Source of the DNA: Candidatus Nomurabacteria bacterium
GTDB lineage: Bacteria > Patescibacteria > Paceibacteria > UBA9973
Assembly: GCA_026396015.1 (NCBI GenBank)
Contig: JAPLXP010000004.1
Coordinates: 1-64,000 of the forward strand
Length of the DNA stretch: 64,000 nucleotides
Direction of reading: 5' to 3'
The notes below the pieces were generated by a model, which was not told where the DNA came from, ran no database searches, and was given only the letters and a program-made list of their open reading frames with translations. The number at the start of each line of letters is the position of its first letter. Position 1 is the first letter of the stretch. Shown here one piece after another: positions 1 to 8,240 of the stretch. A program made the position numbers and the translations under genes.

Positions 1-1376
1 TCATCAAAATGATTTTTCACACCATTGACCTCTTGGTATTTCTCATGCCCCTTACCAGCAAGCAATATAAAATCTCCGCTCTGTGTCAATTCGCACGCCA
101 TCGCTATAGCCATATGGCGATCCTCTATTATATGCACTACATTATTCACCTCGATTGATTCAGAGTGGATACCAGCCTTCATGTCACTGAGTATATCCTC
201 CACATTCTCTGTGCGAGGGTTGTCCGAAGTCAGAATTACAATATCACTCATATCATATGCAATCTTGGCCATTATTGGTCTCTTGGCCTTATCCCTATCA
301 CCACCACAGCCTACGACTGTGATTATTTTGCCATCCTTTTTCATTTCCTGAACTGTCTTCAGTACATTTACCAATGCATCTGGCGTATGTGCATAGTCCA
401 CAATACCAGTCACACCATTAGCTGATTTAAAATAATTAAATCGTCCTTCTACTGGTTCGAGCTCTGCCAATATATTCTTTATCTTCTCACTGTCCATACC
501 TAGAATATGCGCAGTAGCATATACAGCGAGTGCGTTATAAGCATTGAATTCCCCTAGCAATTTTGTTTCGAGTCTATTAAAAAAATCTGCATGAGTTTTC
601 AAACCATAAAAATATTTTTTAGCTTTTGTATCTGCCACCATATCCCGACCTCTCTCATCGTCGATATTCGATAATACAAAAGATGCCTCGTGCAATCCAT
701 CAAAGAAGGTTTTCTTTGTATTAAAATAATTCTCTATTGTTTTGTGATAATCCAGATGGTCATGCGTTAAATTAGTAAATACACCTCCAGCAAAATGCAG
801 TCCGGAGATTCTCTTTTCAGATACAGCATGAGAAGACACCTCCATAAAACAATATTCACACCCAGCATCCACCATCTCGGCAAGCAATCTATTGAGATTT
901 ATCTGGTCTGGAGTAGTACGCACTGCATCGATAGATTTATCATTTATCTTGTTCACCACTGTGCCGATCATACCTGTCTTGTGGCCAAGATTTAAAAATA
1001 ATTGATGGAGTAGTGTGGCCGTCGTAGTCTTGCCATTGGTACCAGTGATACCAAAGAGTTTTAATTTGAAAGATGGCCTGTCGTAAAAATTGTGAGCGAT
1101 CACTCCTAGAGCCGCCTTGGTATCGCGTACACGCACATATGTCACGCCGTGTTCATAATTCTCTAGCTCATTCTGATATACGATAACCTTTGCGCCTTTT
1201 GAAATAACGTCGGGGATAAATTTGTGCCCATCAGTGACATTGCCGACGATAGCTGTAAATAATGCATTCTCAACAATATCTTTATTTGAAAGTGAGATAG
1301 CAGATATAGATATATCCACATTTCCATGAGATTCTAGGACCTCGATATTTTTGATGACATTTAAAAGTAATTTCAT
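1..1376 (-). CDS. murE: UDP-N-acetylmuramyl-tripeptide synthetase MurE (3' end cut by window edge)
   Basis: Cytoplasmic Mur ligase that adds the third residue to UDP-MurNAc-L-Ala-D-Glu. 458 codons are visible and the C-terminus lies outside the window. The ATP-binding motif TGTNGKTTT is at residues 111-119, the conserved MEVSSHA follows, and the substrate signature DNPRTE begins at residue 385. In the MurE family the DNPR motif marks meso-diaminopimelate rather than lysine, so a DAP-type peptidoglycan is inferred. The start MKLLLN lies 1 nt from the stop of the upstream cytidylate-kinase-like gene, so the two are probably co-transcribed. Confidence 0.93.
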   Translation of the reverse strand, partial: MKLLLNVIKNIEVLESHGNVDISISAISLSNKDIVENALFTAIVGNVTDGHKFIPDVISKGAKVIVYQNELENYEHGVTYVRVRDTKAALGVIAHNFYDRPSFKLKLFGITGTNGKTTTATLLHQLFLNLGHKTGMIGTVVNKINDKSIDAVRTTPDQINLNRLLAEMVDAGCEYCFMEVSSHAVSEKRISGLHFAGGVFTNLTHDHLDYHKTIENYFNTKKTFFDGLHEASFVLSNIDDERGRDMVADTKAKKYFYGLKTHADFFNRLETKLLGEFNAYNALAVYATAHILGMDSEKIKNILAELEPVEGRFNYFKSANGVTGIVDYAHTPDALVNVLKTVQEMKKDGKIITVVGCGGDRDKAKRPIMAKIAYDMSDIVILTSDNPRTENVEDILSDMKAGIHSESIEVNNVVHIIEDRHMAIAMACELTQSGDFILLAGKGHEKYQEVNGVKNHFD

Positions 1377-1377
1377 A

Positions 1378-1911
1378 TTAAATAATATTTCTATTTTTTA
1401 ATTCTGATAAAATAATTTCTACAACCTGCTCTGCATTATTTTTATTGGTATCTACGATAAAATCAAAATTTTTATCATTTGCAAAATCTTCTATACCATA
1501 ATAGTCCCTATATCTTTCTGTGATTAGACCTTCTCTATGAATAGTCTCAGAGCGTACTTGATCCACTGGTTTACCTTCTCTATCCGCAACTCTACCAGTA
1601 CGAGAATCAAAATCACAATCCAATTTTATCTTGAATGAATCAGGGACAAAGTACCAAGCCAACCGACTCTCAAAAATAAAGTTGTCATGACTCTCTCCGT
1701 ATCGTTTTGTATTGTCATCCAAGTCTCTGTCGTATTTATCAGTTGTCTTTGATAATACTTCAAATTCATTCAGGGTCATACCTAGATTTTTTGCGACTTC
1801 TCGGAACATGTTGCCAGTAGAAATATACTCGTACCCAAGTTTTTCAGTGAGCATTTTAGCTGTAGTACTCTTGCCAGTCCCCGCCAACCCAAAAATAGTT
1901 ATCTTTGCCAT
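1378..1911 (-). CDS. cytidylate kinase-like P-loop NMP kinase
   Basis: 177-residue P-loop kinase. The Walker A motif GLAGTGKST lies near residues 7-15, followed by the NMP-binding segment YISTGNMFREVA and a DRDLD stretch. The length and the FGLAGTGKST opening resemble the short archaeal-type (d)CMP kinases rather than the longer E. coli Cmk. The start was set at MAKITIFG because the reading frame upstream of it lacks family similarity and crosses the divergent tsaD promoter. It precedes murE on the same strand with one base between them. The substrate (CMP/dCMP) is inferred from family likeness only. Confidence 0.75.
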   Translation of the reverse strand: MAKITIFGLAGTGKSTTAKMLTEKLGYEYISTGNMFREVAKNLGMTLNEFEVLSKTTDKYDRDLDDNTKRYGESHDNFIFESRLAWYFVPDSFKIKLDCDFDSRTGRVADREGKPVDQVRSETIHREGLITERYRDYYGIEDFANDKNFDFIVDTNKNNAEQVVEIILSELKNRNII

Positions 1912-1943
1912 ATATAGACATACTACCAAAAAAGCCATATATT

Positions 1944-1952
1944 TGCTATATT
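1944..1952 (+). promoter_or_regulatory. extended -10 promoter of tsaD (leaderless)
   Basis: TGCTATATT ends exactly 6 nt before the tsaD ATG at 1959. Transcription would then begin at or next to the start codon, and there is no room for a Shine-Dalgarno sequence. The identical box and spacing precede valS. Confidence 0.6.
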
Positions 1953-1958
1953 CTAAAA

Positions 1959-3260
1959 ATGAAGATTCTAGCAATAGAGACATCCTGTGATGATACAGGC
2001 ATAGCGATACTAGACGCGAAAAAACGCGGAAAGAAAAGTCATTGCCTACACATGATGGCAAATGTAATACAATCCCAACCCATTCATACGAACTATGGAG
2101 GTGTATTCCCTATGATGGCAAAGCGCGAGCACGGCAAAAATATCGTGCCTGTTTTTGAAAAGGCATTAAGAGATGCAGAATTGTTTACTCCCTCGGCCTC
2201 CGGCCACTCCCCCTTTGCAGAGCGAGAAGGACTCAAACTCAAATCAAAAATTCTAAAAATCCTAGAAAGAGAGAATAATTTAGGTGAAGTATTCCTAGAG
2301 CATATAGTAAAAATTAAAAAACCAAAGATTGACGCCATAGCTGTGACAGTGGGCCCAGGCCTCGAGCCAGCACTATGGGTAGGTATCAGCTTTGCTAAAG
2401 CCTTATCACTAGCATGGGATCTACCACTACTACCAGTGAACCATATGGAGGGGCACATACTATCCATATTGATGACAGACGAAGGGAAAATACCAGAGAT
2501 ACAATTCCCTGCTCTTTCATTACTCGTATCTGGTGGACACACAGAACTAGTACTCATAAAGGATTTCGGCAAATACAAAATCATCGGCCAGACCAGAGAC
2601 GATGCAGCCGGTGAAGCCTTTGATAAGGTGGCCCGAATGCTAGCCCTACCATACCCCGGTGGACCAGAGATTTCAAAACTAGCAAATGCGCAACGAAGGA
2701 ATATTGTTACAGGAAGCCTTGCGCAGGCTGGCGAGACGAGCAGAGAAATTTTTCAGCAGAAAAATATTCGTGCTGACGGAAATAACATGCAGAGTGGAGA
2801 ACTTAAAATTTCATTACCTCGCCCAATGATACACTCTGGGGATTTTGATTTTTCGTTCTCAGGCCTCAAGACAGCTGTCCTATATCTAATCCGTGATTTA
2901 GAAAAAGAACATTCTGATATTCTCAAGAATGTCAGAATGTCGCAAGCTATTGCCTGTGAAGTGGAGGATTCGATAGTGGAGGTACTGACACACAAAACCA
3001 TCAAGGCAATAGAGAAACACAAAATACAGACACTAATAGTAGGTGGTGGAGTATCTGCGAATACACATTTACAAAAAACTCTCAGAGAAAAAGTGAAGAA
3101 GACAAATCCTGACACTACTGTATACTTCCCTACAAAAAAACTTTCCACTGACAACGGTCTGATGATCGCTATCGCCGGCTACTTTAATGCACTCAAAAAA
3201 CCAATAAAAAAATCCCGTTCACTCTCATCTCTGAAAGCAAACGGGAATTTAGGGTTTTAA
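1959..3260 (+). CDS. tsaD: tRNA N6-adenosine threonylcarbamoyltransferase TsaD
   Basis: Catalytic subunit for t6A37 formation in tRNAs that read ANN codons. It is an ASKHA-fold enzyme, and the metal-binding HMEGH is at residues 162-166. SGGHTEL, DDAAGEAFDK, FSFSGLKTA and GGGVSAN are all present. The 433 residues are about 90 more than E. coli TsaD (337). The excess is largely two insertions, around residues 74-97 and 245-281. The second is encoded by a palindromic repeat that recurs elsewhere in the window. The start MKILAIETSCDDTG was chosen by family alignment and by the -10 box placed 6 nt upstream. The TsaC partner is encoded at 21063-21644. Confidence 0.95.
   Translation: MKILAIETSCDDTGIAILDAKKRGKKSHCLHMMANVIQSQPIHTNYGGVFPMMAKREHGKNIVPVFEKALRDAELFTPSASGHSPFAEREGLKLKSKILKILERENNLGEVFLEHIVKIKKPKIDAIAVTVGPGLEPALWVGISFAKALSLAWDLPLLPVNHMEGHILSILMTDEGKIPEIQFPALSLLVSGGHTELVLIKDFGKYKIIGQTRDDAAGEAFDKVARMLALPYPGGPEISKLANAQRRNIVTGSLAQAGETSREIFQQKNIRADGNNMQSGELKISLPRPMIHSGDFDFSFSGLKTAVLYLIRDLEKEHSDILKNVRMSQAIACEVEDSIVEVLTHKTIKAIEKHKIQTLIVGGGVSANTHLQKTLREKVKKTNPDTTVYFPTKKLSTDNGLMIAIAGYFNALKKPIKKSRSLSSLKANGNLGF
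2716..2775 (+). repeat. palindromic element, copy 1, inserted in frame in tsaD
   Basis: The segment begins CCTTGCGCAGG and continues through a GAGCAGAG core, an A/T hairpin and ATTCGTGC. It matches a non-coding stretch at 40130-40189 and the core of a larger palindrome at 57583-57680. It is translated as part of an extra loop in TsaD (LAQAGETSREIF...). The frame gives a similar peptide (LAQAGSRAEQFF...) at 40.1 kb. Confidence 0.65.
3213..3252. terminator. possible bidirectional terminator in the tsaD 3' end
   Basis: Inverted repeat TCCCGTT / AACGGGA flanked by A/T runs, located within the last codons of tsaD. It lies between the convergent tsaD and the following minus-strand gene. The loop is long (about 19 nt), so the call is weak. 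Confidence 0.3.
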
Positions 3261-3857
3261 TTAATCTGTTCTTATTTTATTCAACTTTTCCTCAATATTA
3301 AACAGATAATCCATAGATTTCTTGTTATTCTCCCTAACAAAATCAGGCTTATCCAACCTGAAAGACAATGCAATTCTTGACATTTTTTTTATTTCTTTAA
3401 TAGGCATATTAGATTGGTAGCATCCGAAATGGAAAATACCATCGAATGATTCATTCAAAATAGGCAATGAGTCCAAAAAATCCTCTACATCTAAAAAACC
3501 ACAACTCTTAAGACTAAAAACATCAATACGATACATAATTATACCAAAACAACCATACATATCTTCTTTAATCATTTTAAAAAGATTATGTTTTTCATCT
3601 TTAGGGTTTTCGGGTACTTCAAAAGAAAAATTATATTCAAAAAATTTAATAAATTTTTCAGGTATTTTACTTTTTATTTCATTCAATAACGGAACAAAAG
3701 CCTCCTCCTGTTTTCTCTTTTTTAGTTTTTCAACTCTTATTTGCAGCTCCCTTGCATATGAATTATATTCATAGCACATATTTAAAGCTCTACCCAAAGA
3801 ATAAGCAGAATAGGCTGATGTTTTCGAAGTATTAACTTCATCTATCTTGTCTTCCAT
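3261..3857 (-). CDS. hypothetical protein, 198 aa
   Basis: Not recognised. The product is a soluble, charged protein without a signal peptide or membrane segment. It has a helical, lysine-rich stretch (about residues 35-60) and a hydrophobic C-terminal half. Its stop abuts the tsaD stop (convergent, 0 nt between). The next gene, valS, diverges from it. No function can be assigned. Confidence 0.65.
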   Translation of the reverse strand: MEDKIDEVNTSKTSAYSAYSLGRALNMCYEYNSYARELQIRVEKLKKRKQEEAFVPLLNEIKSKIPEKFIKFFEYNFSFEVPENPKDEKHNLFKMIKEDMYGCFGIIMYRIDVFSLKSCGFLDVEDFLDSLPILNESFDGIFHFGCYQSNMPIKEIKKMSRIALSFRLDKPDFVRENNKKSMDYLFNIEEKLNKIRTD

Positions 3858-3926
3858 ATTAATTTAATATTAAATTTTCTTTCAGAATACCACTTTAAAA
3901 TATTAAGTCAAAGTACTTTGAAATCA

Positions 3927-3955
3927 TTGGAAATATGGCTTGAAAATGCTATATT
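3927..3955 (+). promoter_or_regulatory. valS promoter (leaderless)
   Basis: TTGGAA, a 17-nt spacer, then TATATT within TGCTATATT. The -10 hexamer ends 6 nt before the ATG at 3962, which puts the predicted transcription start on the start codon. Confidence 0.6.
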
Positions 3956-3961
3956 TTATAG

Positions 3962-6136
3962 ATGGAATACAAGGAACCAAATATTGATAAAAAACTATTA
4001 CAACCATATAATCCTGCGGAAACAGAGGATCGTATTTACAAGCAATGGGAAGAAAGCGGATTCTTCAATCCTGATGTATGTATTGAAAAGGGTGCGACAT
4101 CTCCTGATGCAAAACATTTCTCTATTATTATGCCCCCACCAAATGCAAATGGGCGTCTTCATGCTGGCCATAGTCTCGTGATGACACTACAAGACATCAT
4201 GACTCGCTACCACAGAATGAAAGGTGAAAAGACTCTCTGGGTACCTGGAGCAGATCATGCTGGATTTGAGACTCAAATAGTATACGAGAGAAAACTAGAA
4301 AAAGAAGGCCGTTCACGATTTGACATGAAGCCAGAGGATCTCTACAAAGAAATTTATGACTTTACAATTGAAAGTAAAAAATTCATGGAAGCTGACGTGC
4401 GTCGCATTGGTGCCTCTTGCGATTGGTCACGTGAAAAATTCACGCTCGATCCTAGTGTTGTAAAAACGGTACAACAAACTTTTGACAAAATGTTCAAAGA
4501 CGATTTGATCTACCGAGGTGATCGTATTGTAAACTGGTGCGCAAAGCATCAGACTTCCCTTTCTGACCTAGAAACAGAATTTAAAGAAAAAGCTGATAAA
4601 TTTTATTATTTCAAATATGGACCTTTTACAATAGGTACAGCTCGCCCTGAGACAAAGTTTGGAGATAAATATGTCGTTATGCATCCAGATGATAAAAGGT
4701 ACGCAGAATACGAGCACGGAGATAAATTCATAGCTGAGTGGATCAATGGACCGATAGAGGCGACTATAATAAAGGACGATAGTATCGATATGGAATTCGG
4801 AACAGGTGTGATGACTATAACACCATGGCACTCAAATGTTGACTTTGATATCGCAGAAAAATACAAATTAGACAAGGAGCAGATTATAGACTGGAAAGGA
4901 AAACTCATGCCAATAGCTGGCGAGTTTGAAGGTCAGCATATATCCAAAGCACGCGCTCAAATAGTAGAGAAATTAAAAGAAAAAGGACTACTTGTAAAAG
5001 TTGATGATGAGTACAAACACAATGTAAAGGTATGCTACAAATGTGAGACAGTCATAGAACCACAAATAAAAGACCAGTGGTTCGTAAAAATGGCACCACT
5101 TGCAAAAAGAGCACTGGAGGTAGTAGAAGCTGGAAAAATAAAATTCTACCCAAGTAACTATGAAAAGATTTTCAAATACTGGATGGAAAATACAATAGAC
5201 TGGAATATTTCAAGACAAATCATCTGGGGAATTCCAATTCCTGCAAAGATTTGTGAAAAGTGCAAGAAGGGTTATTCTGATCTTGAAGATGAACTTACTA
5301 CTTGTGATTGTGGTGGTAATCTACAAAAAGATACAGATACTTTTGATACATGGTTCTCATCAGGACAGTGGACACTGCTCGCACTAGGATACCCAGATTT
5401 GAAGGATGTAAATATTTATCACCCAACTAGTGTGATGGAGACTGGTGCTGATCTAATTTTCAAATGGATTCCTCGAATGGTTATTTTTGCGCTTTATCTA
5501 AAAGATGAAATTGCTTTTCAAGATGTATACCTAAACGGAATGGTAAATGATGAAAAGAATCAAAAAATGAGCAAATCAAAAGGCAACGTAATCAGTCCGG
5601 TTGATTTGATAGATATTTACGGAGCAGATGCCCTACGTATGGCATTGATAGTTGGCAACACACCAGGGACTGACATCGCACTATCAAAAGATAAAATCAA
5701 AGCATATAAACACTTTGCAAATAAGCTCTGGAACATCGCACGCTTTACCCTATCAGCAACAGAAGGTATCGTATGTGATCCAACATTCAATGAATACACA
5801 GACAGTGAAAAATCTTTAATTGAGGAAAGAGATAATTTAATTTCTGAAATTACAAAGGAAATGGATGAATACAAATTCTATCTAGTCGGAGAAAAGCTCT
5901 ACGCATACGCATGGACACGATTCGCTGATGTGATAATCGAAGAGAGTAAATCAATACTAAATGGCGAGGATGTGAATGCAAAAATGGCTCGTGCACAATT
6001 CCTACTGAATACTCTTGAAAAGATTACGACAGTACTACACCCATTCATGCCATTCGTCACAGAAGAATTATGGTCCATTATTCATAAAGACACAGGCCTA
6101 CTAATGGTAGAAAAATGGCCAAAAATAAATAACTAA
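3962..6136 (+). CDS. valS: valyl-tRNA synthetase
   Basis: Class I aminoacyl-tRNA synthetase that charges tRNA-Val. The HIGH-type motif is HAGH at residues 67-70, and KMSKSKGN lies near residue 535. The CP1 editing domain is present (GTGVMTITPWHSNVD). A four-cysteine insert (CYKC, then CEKC and CDCGG) suggests zinc binding. At 724 residues it is much shorter than E. coli ValRS (951). The protein ends after the anticodon-binding helices and lacks the usual C-terminal coiled-coil arm. It is the first gene of an apparent valS-prsW-hsp20 operon, and its stop overlaps the next ATG by one base (TAATG). Confidence 0.97.
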   Translation: MEYKEPNIDKKLLQPYNPAETEDRIYKQWEESGFFNPDVCIEKGATSPDAKHFSIIMPPPNANGRLHAGHSLVMTLQDIMTRYHRMKGEKTLWVPGADHAGFETQIVYERKLEKEGRSRFDMKPEDLYKEIYDFTIESKKFMEADVRRIGASCDWSREKFTLDPSVVKTVQQTFDKMFKDDLIYRGDRIVNWCAKHQTSLSDLETEFKEKADKFYYFKYGPFTIGTARPETKFGDKYVVMHPDDKRYAEYEHGDKFIAEWINGPIEATIIKDDSIDMEFGTGVMTITPWHSNVDFDIAEKYKLDKEQIIDWKGKLMPIAGEFEGQHISKARAQIVEKLKEKGLLVKVDDEYKHNVKVCYKCETVIEPQIKDQWFVKMAPLAKRALEVVEAGKIKFYPSNYEKIFKYWMENTIDWNISRQIIWGIPIPAKICEKCKKGYSDLEDELTTCDCGGNLQKDTDTFDTWFSSGQWTLLALGYPDLKDVNIYHPTSVMETGADLIFKWIPRMVIFALYLKDEIAFQDVYLNGMVNDEKNQKMSKSKGNVISPVDLIDIYGADALRMALIVGNTPGTDIALSKDKIKAYKHFANKLWNIARFTLSATEGIVCDPTFNEYTDSEKSLIEERDNLISEITKEMDEYKFYLVGEKLYAYAWTRFADVIIEESKSILNGEDVNAKMARAQFLLNTLEKITTVLHPFMPFVTEELWSIIHKDTGLLMVEKWPKINN

Positions 6137-6846
6137 TGAATAATATATTTAATGATCCTAAAACATTAATATACGCGATACTCGGAGGATTACTACCAGC
6201 GATAGCATGGCTATGGTTCTGGCTAAAAGAAGAAGATGGTGATGACAATGAGCCCACAGGATTAATCATTATGTCGTTTATACTCGGGGGAACAATGGTA
6301 CTACTGGCTATATTCCTTGAAAAATATTCTTTGAATTTTATAACAGATAAGACATGGCAGATCATAGCATGGGCGGGAATCGAGGAAATACTAAAACTAT
6401 TAGGAGTAGCTCTTATACTATTCGGTAGTGGCATGGCAGATAGGCCGATAGACTACCCTATGTACTTTATCGCTGTAGCACTCGGATTCGCTGCTCTTGA
6501 AAATATTTTCTTTTTGATCAACCCACTCCAAGTCAGTGGTGCAGTCGTAGGATTGATAACTGGTAATTTAAGATTCCTTGGATCCACACTCCTACACGCA
6601 ATCGCTAGCAGTATGATTGGTAGTGCACTCGGCTTAGCATTCTATTTGAGGAATTATCGTATGACTTATTTATTCATCGGAATAATTTGCGCAGTCACCT
6701 TGCACAGTATATTTAATTTCTTTATAATGGAAGGAAGCGGTGAAAATTTCCTCTCTGTTTTTGGTTTCCTATGGGTCGTCGCGATTATAAATATTCTTAT
6801 TTTTGAAAAACTAAGAAGAATGAGTCCGCAAACTGCGGCACACTAA
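6136..6846 (+). CDS. PrsW-family intramembrane protease
   Basis: 236-residue membrane protein with about seven hydrophobic segments. It carries the PrsW-type signature: EEILK near residue 78, ALEN in the next helix, then HAIASS and TLHSIFNFF histidines. PrsW (site-1 protease) cleaves anti-sigma factors in Bacillus; the substrate here is unknown. It overlaps valS by one base, so translational coupling is likely. Both flanking genes are on the same strand. The family call is good, the role is inferred. Confidence 0.8.
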   Translation: MNNIFNDPKTLIYAILGGLLPAIAWLWFWLKEEDGDDNEPTGLIIMSFILGGTMVLLAIFLEKYSLNFITDKTWQIIAWAGIEEILKLLGVALILFGSGMADRPIDYPMYFIAVALGFAALENIFFLINPLQVSGAVVGLITGNLRFLGSTLLHAIASSMIGSALGLAFYLRNYRMTYLFIGIICAVTLHSIFNFFIMEGSGENFLSVFGFLWVVAIINILIFEKLRRMSPQTAAH

Positions 6847-6853
6847 AAATATT

Positions 6854-7351
6854 ATGTTAAAAAAGAAATCATTTTTTGAAAAATTAACTGGAAGTATCAA
6901 ATTCGACGAAGAAGATGATTTTTTGCAAGACGATGAAAAACACGCAAAAAAATCTACTCCTGAATTAAAGAAACACATACACGAAAAGGAAGAAGAAGCT
7001 GCAGTAGTTGAAGAAGAGGAAGAAGGACAGCTAACCATAGATGTATATCAGACAAATGGTGAGATCGTAGTTCAGAGTATGATCGCAGGAGTCCTACCAG
7101 AGAATCTTTCAATCATGATCACTCGCGACATGATCACAATCAAAGGCAAGCGCGAAGAAAATAGAACAATCAAAGAGGGAGACTACTACGTGAGAGAACT
7201 CTATTGGGGAAGCTTTTCAAGAACTATCAACCTCCCTGAAGAAGTAGATCCTGAAGAAGCCGAAGCTATCGAAAAGCATGGCCTCCTCATCATCAAACTC
7301 CCAAAGATAAATAAGAACAAGCAAACAAATCTAAAGGTGAAATCTATATAA
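6854..7351 (+). CDS. Hsp20/alpha-crystallin small heat-shock protein
   Basis: 165 residues. A lysine/glutamate-rich N-terminal arm (1-55) is followed by an alpha-crystallin domain (about 58-150). That domain contains IDVYQTNGEIVVQSMIAGV, RELYWGSFSRTINLPEEVD and the terminal GLLIIKLPK strand. The family is an ATP-independent holdase chaperone. The gene lies 7 nt after prsW and is followed at once by a strong terminator, so it closes the operon. The N-terminal arm is more acidic and longer than in many Hsp20s. Confidence 0.9.
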   Translation: MLKKKSFFEKLTGSIKFDEEDDFLQDDEKHAKKSTPELKKHIHEKEEEAAVVEEEEEGQLTIDVYQTNGEIVVQSMIAGVLPENLSIMITRDMITIKGKREENRTIKEGDYYVRELYWGSFSRTINLPEEVDPEEAEAIEKHGLLIIKLPKINKNKQTNLKVKSI

Positions 7352-7381
7352 ATAAAAGCCTGCAATTGCAGGCTTTTATTT
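7350..7381 (+). terminator. intrinsic terminator after hsp20
   Basis: Perfect palindrome AATAAAAGCCTGCAA / TTGCAGGCTTTTATT beginning at the hsp20 stop codon, with a T-rich 3' arm. Confidence 0.85.
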
Positions 7382-7445
7382 ATATATTGATAATTATCAA
7401 AAAATCTGATAATATCAATACACAGATGAATAAGGTTTTAGATAT

Positions 7446-7480
7446 GCCTAGATAGCTGTTTTGGTGGATAACGCCAAATA
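7446..7480 (+). repeat. partial copy of the tRNA-Phe 5' end plus small hairpin
   Basis: GCCTAGATAGCT at 7446-7457 repeats the first 12 bases of tRNA-Phe (7500-7511). It is followed by a TTTGGTG / CGCCAAA hairpin. The copy is a fragment and not a functional tRNA. Confidence 0.6.
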
Positions 7481-7499
7481 GATTATTAAGGTTAAAATT

Positions 7500-7572
7500 G
7501 CCTAGATAGCTCAGTTGGTAGAGCGCTCCCCTGAAGAGGGATAGGTCCCCAGTTCAAATCTGGGTCTAGGCA
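7500..7572 (+). tRNA. tRNA-Phe (GAA)
   Basis: Cloverleaf with acceptor GCCTAGA/TCTAGGC, D-arm GCTC/GAGC, anticodon loop CTGAAGA (GAA) and T-arm CCCAG/CTGGG. The discriminator is A and CCA is not encoded. Confidence 0.95.
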
Positions 7573-7612
7573 CAAAAGTATTACATAGCATCTATAAAGT
7601 TGGAATCATTTT

Positions 7613-7626
7613 AATCTGAGTCTAGG
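7613..7626 (+). repeat. partial copy of the tRNA-Phe 3' end
   Basis: AATCTGAGTCTAGG matches the tRNA-Phe 3' end at 7557-7570 in 13 of 14 bases, 43 nt downstream of the gene. Confidence 0.5.
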
Positions 7627-7637
7627 AACCAATAAAC

Positions 7638-7673
7638 AGAAATAAAACACCCATATGGGTGCTTTATTTCTGT
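7638..7673. terminator. intrinsic terminator
   Basis: Near-perfect palindrome CAGAAATAAA-CACCC / GGGTG-TTTATTTCTG. It overlaps the 3' end of the minus-strand gene at 7664 and can end transcripts from both sides. Confidence 0.75.
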
Positions 7674-7966
7674 AATCCGTTTAGTATTCCTTGGACGCTT
7701 TTCAAGTCTGGTACAGCACCACTGTTGAGGCCTGCTTTTTGTTGTTGTAATAATTCTGATGAACTATTATACATATCAAAAACTCCTCCGATATATGGCT
7801 GTACAAAATAGTATGCACCATACGAAGCTCCAATAATCACGATCCAATACAAAATACGGTAGATCTGAGCCATGCGCTGTGCATTGCGGATCTTTTTGAG
7901 CATCTCATTGTTCTCTCGAGAAAGCTCAAGATTTGCTTCTAACAATTGCTTTATATCTGGTTCCAT
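7664..7966 (-). CDS. small single-pass membrane protein with coiled coil
   Basis: 100 residues. The N-terminal helix (1-30) is polar and coiled-coil-like, one transmembrane segment lies around residues 38-58 (ILYWIVIIGASYGAYYF), and a Gln/Ser-rich tail follows. No enzymatic motif is visible. It stands alone between tRNA-Phe and tRNA-Arg. Function unknown. Confidence 0.65.
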   Translation of the reverse strand: MEPDIKQLLEANLELSRENNEMLKKIRNAQRMAQIYRILYWIVIIGASYGAYYFVQPYIGGVFDMYNSSSELLQQQKAGLNSGAVPDLKSVQGILNGLQK

Positions 7967-8005
7967 TATTTTTTAATTATACCAAATATAAAAATAAAAA
8001 CGAGT

Positions 8006-8130
8006 GTGCCCTCAGCGGGAATATCGAAACTTACAGTTTCAGTACACCGTTTCCATTCGCGAGTACGCTCATATGGAAAAGGTCTTCGATTCCCGCACGC
8101 AATCAAAGCAGTTTGATTGCTTTCGGGCAC
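8006..8130 (+). repeat. tRNA-tail palindromic element (Arg copy)
   Basis: The left end, GTGCCCTCAGCGGGAAT (8006-8022), is an exact 17-bp direct repeat of the tRNA-Arg 3' end at 8167-8183. Then follow hairpin 1 (GAAAC-TTACA-GTTTC, 8026-8040) with AGTACACC, hairpin 2 (TTTCCAT/ATGGAAA), a T-arm copy CGATTCCCGC (8087-8096), and hairpin 3 (GCAATCAAA-GCAG-TTTGATTGC, 8099-8120). It ends CGGGCAC. The same order of parts is found at 34160 and 36056. Confidence 0.75.
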
Positions 8131-8166
8131 AAATTAAAAAATCCCCCTAAGGAGATTTTTTAATTT
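8131..8166 (-). terminator. terminator of tRNA-Arg
   Basis: Stem AAATTAAAAAATCCCC / GGAGATTTTTTAATTT directly 3' of the tRNA on the minus strand. Confidence 0.7.
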
Positions 8167-8167
8167 G

Positions 8168-8239
8168 TGCCCTCAGCGGGAATCGAACCTACATCTATCC
8201 CTTAGGACGGGACTGTTCTATCCATTGAACTATGAGGGC
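8168..8239 (-). tRNA. tRNA-Arg (CCT)
   Basis: Acceptor GCCCTCA/TGAGGGC, anticodon loop GTCCTAA (CCT), T-arm with GTTCGATTC, and discriminator A. CCA is not encoded. Confidence 0.93.
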
Positions 8240-8240
8240 A

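Noticed and set aside
25..995. Plus-strand open frames opposite murE
   Set aside because: The minus strand reads a continuous MurE with all motifs; the plus-strand frames are shadows.
4568..4908. Minus-strand open frames inside valS
   Set aside because: They are antisense shadows of a clearly coding aminoacyl-tRNA synthetase.
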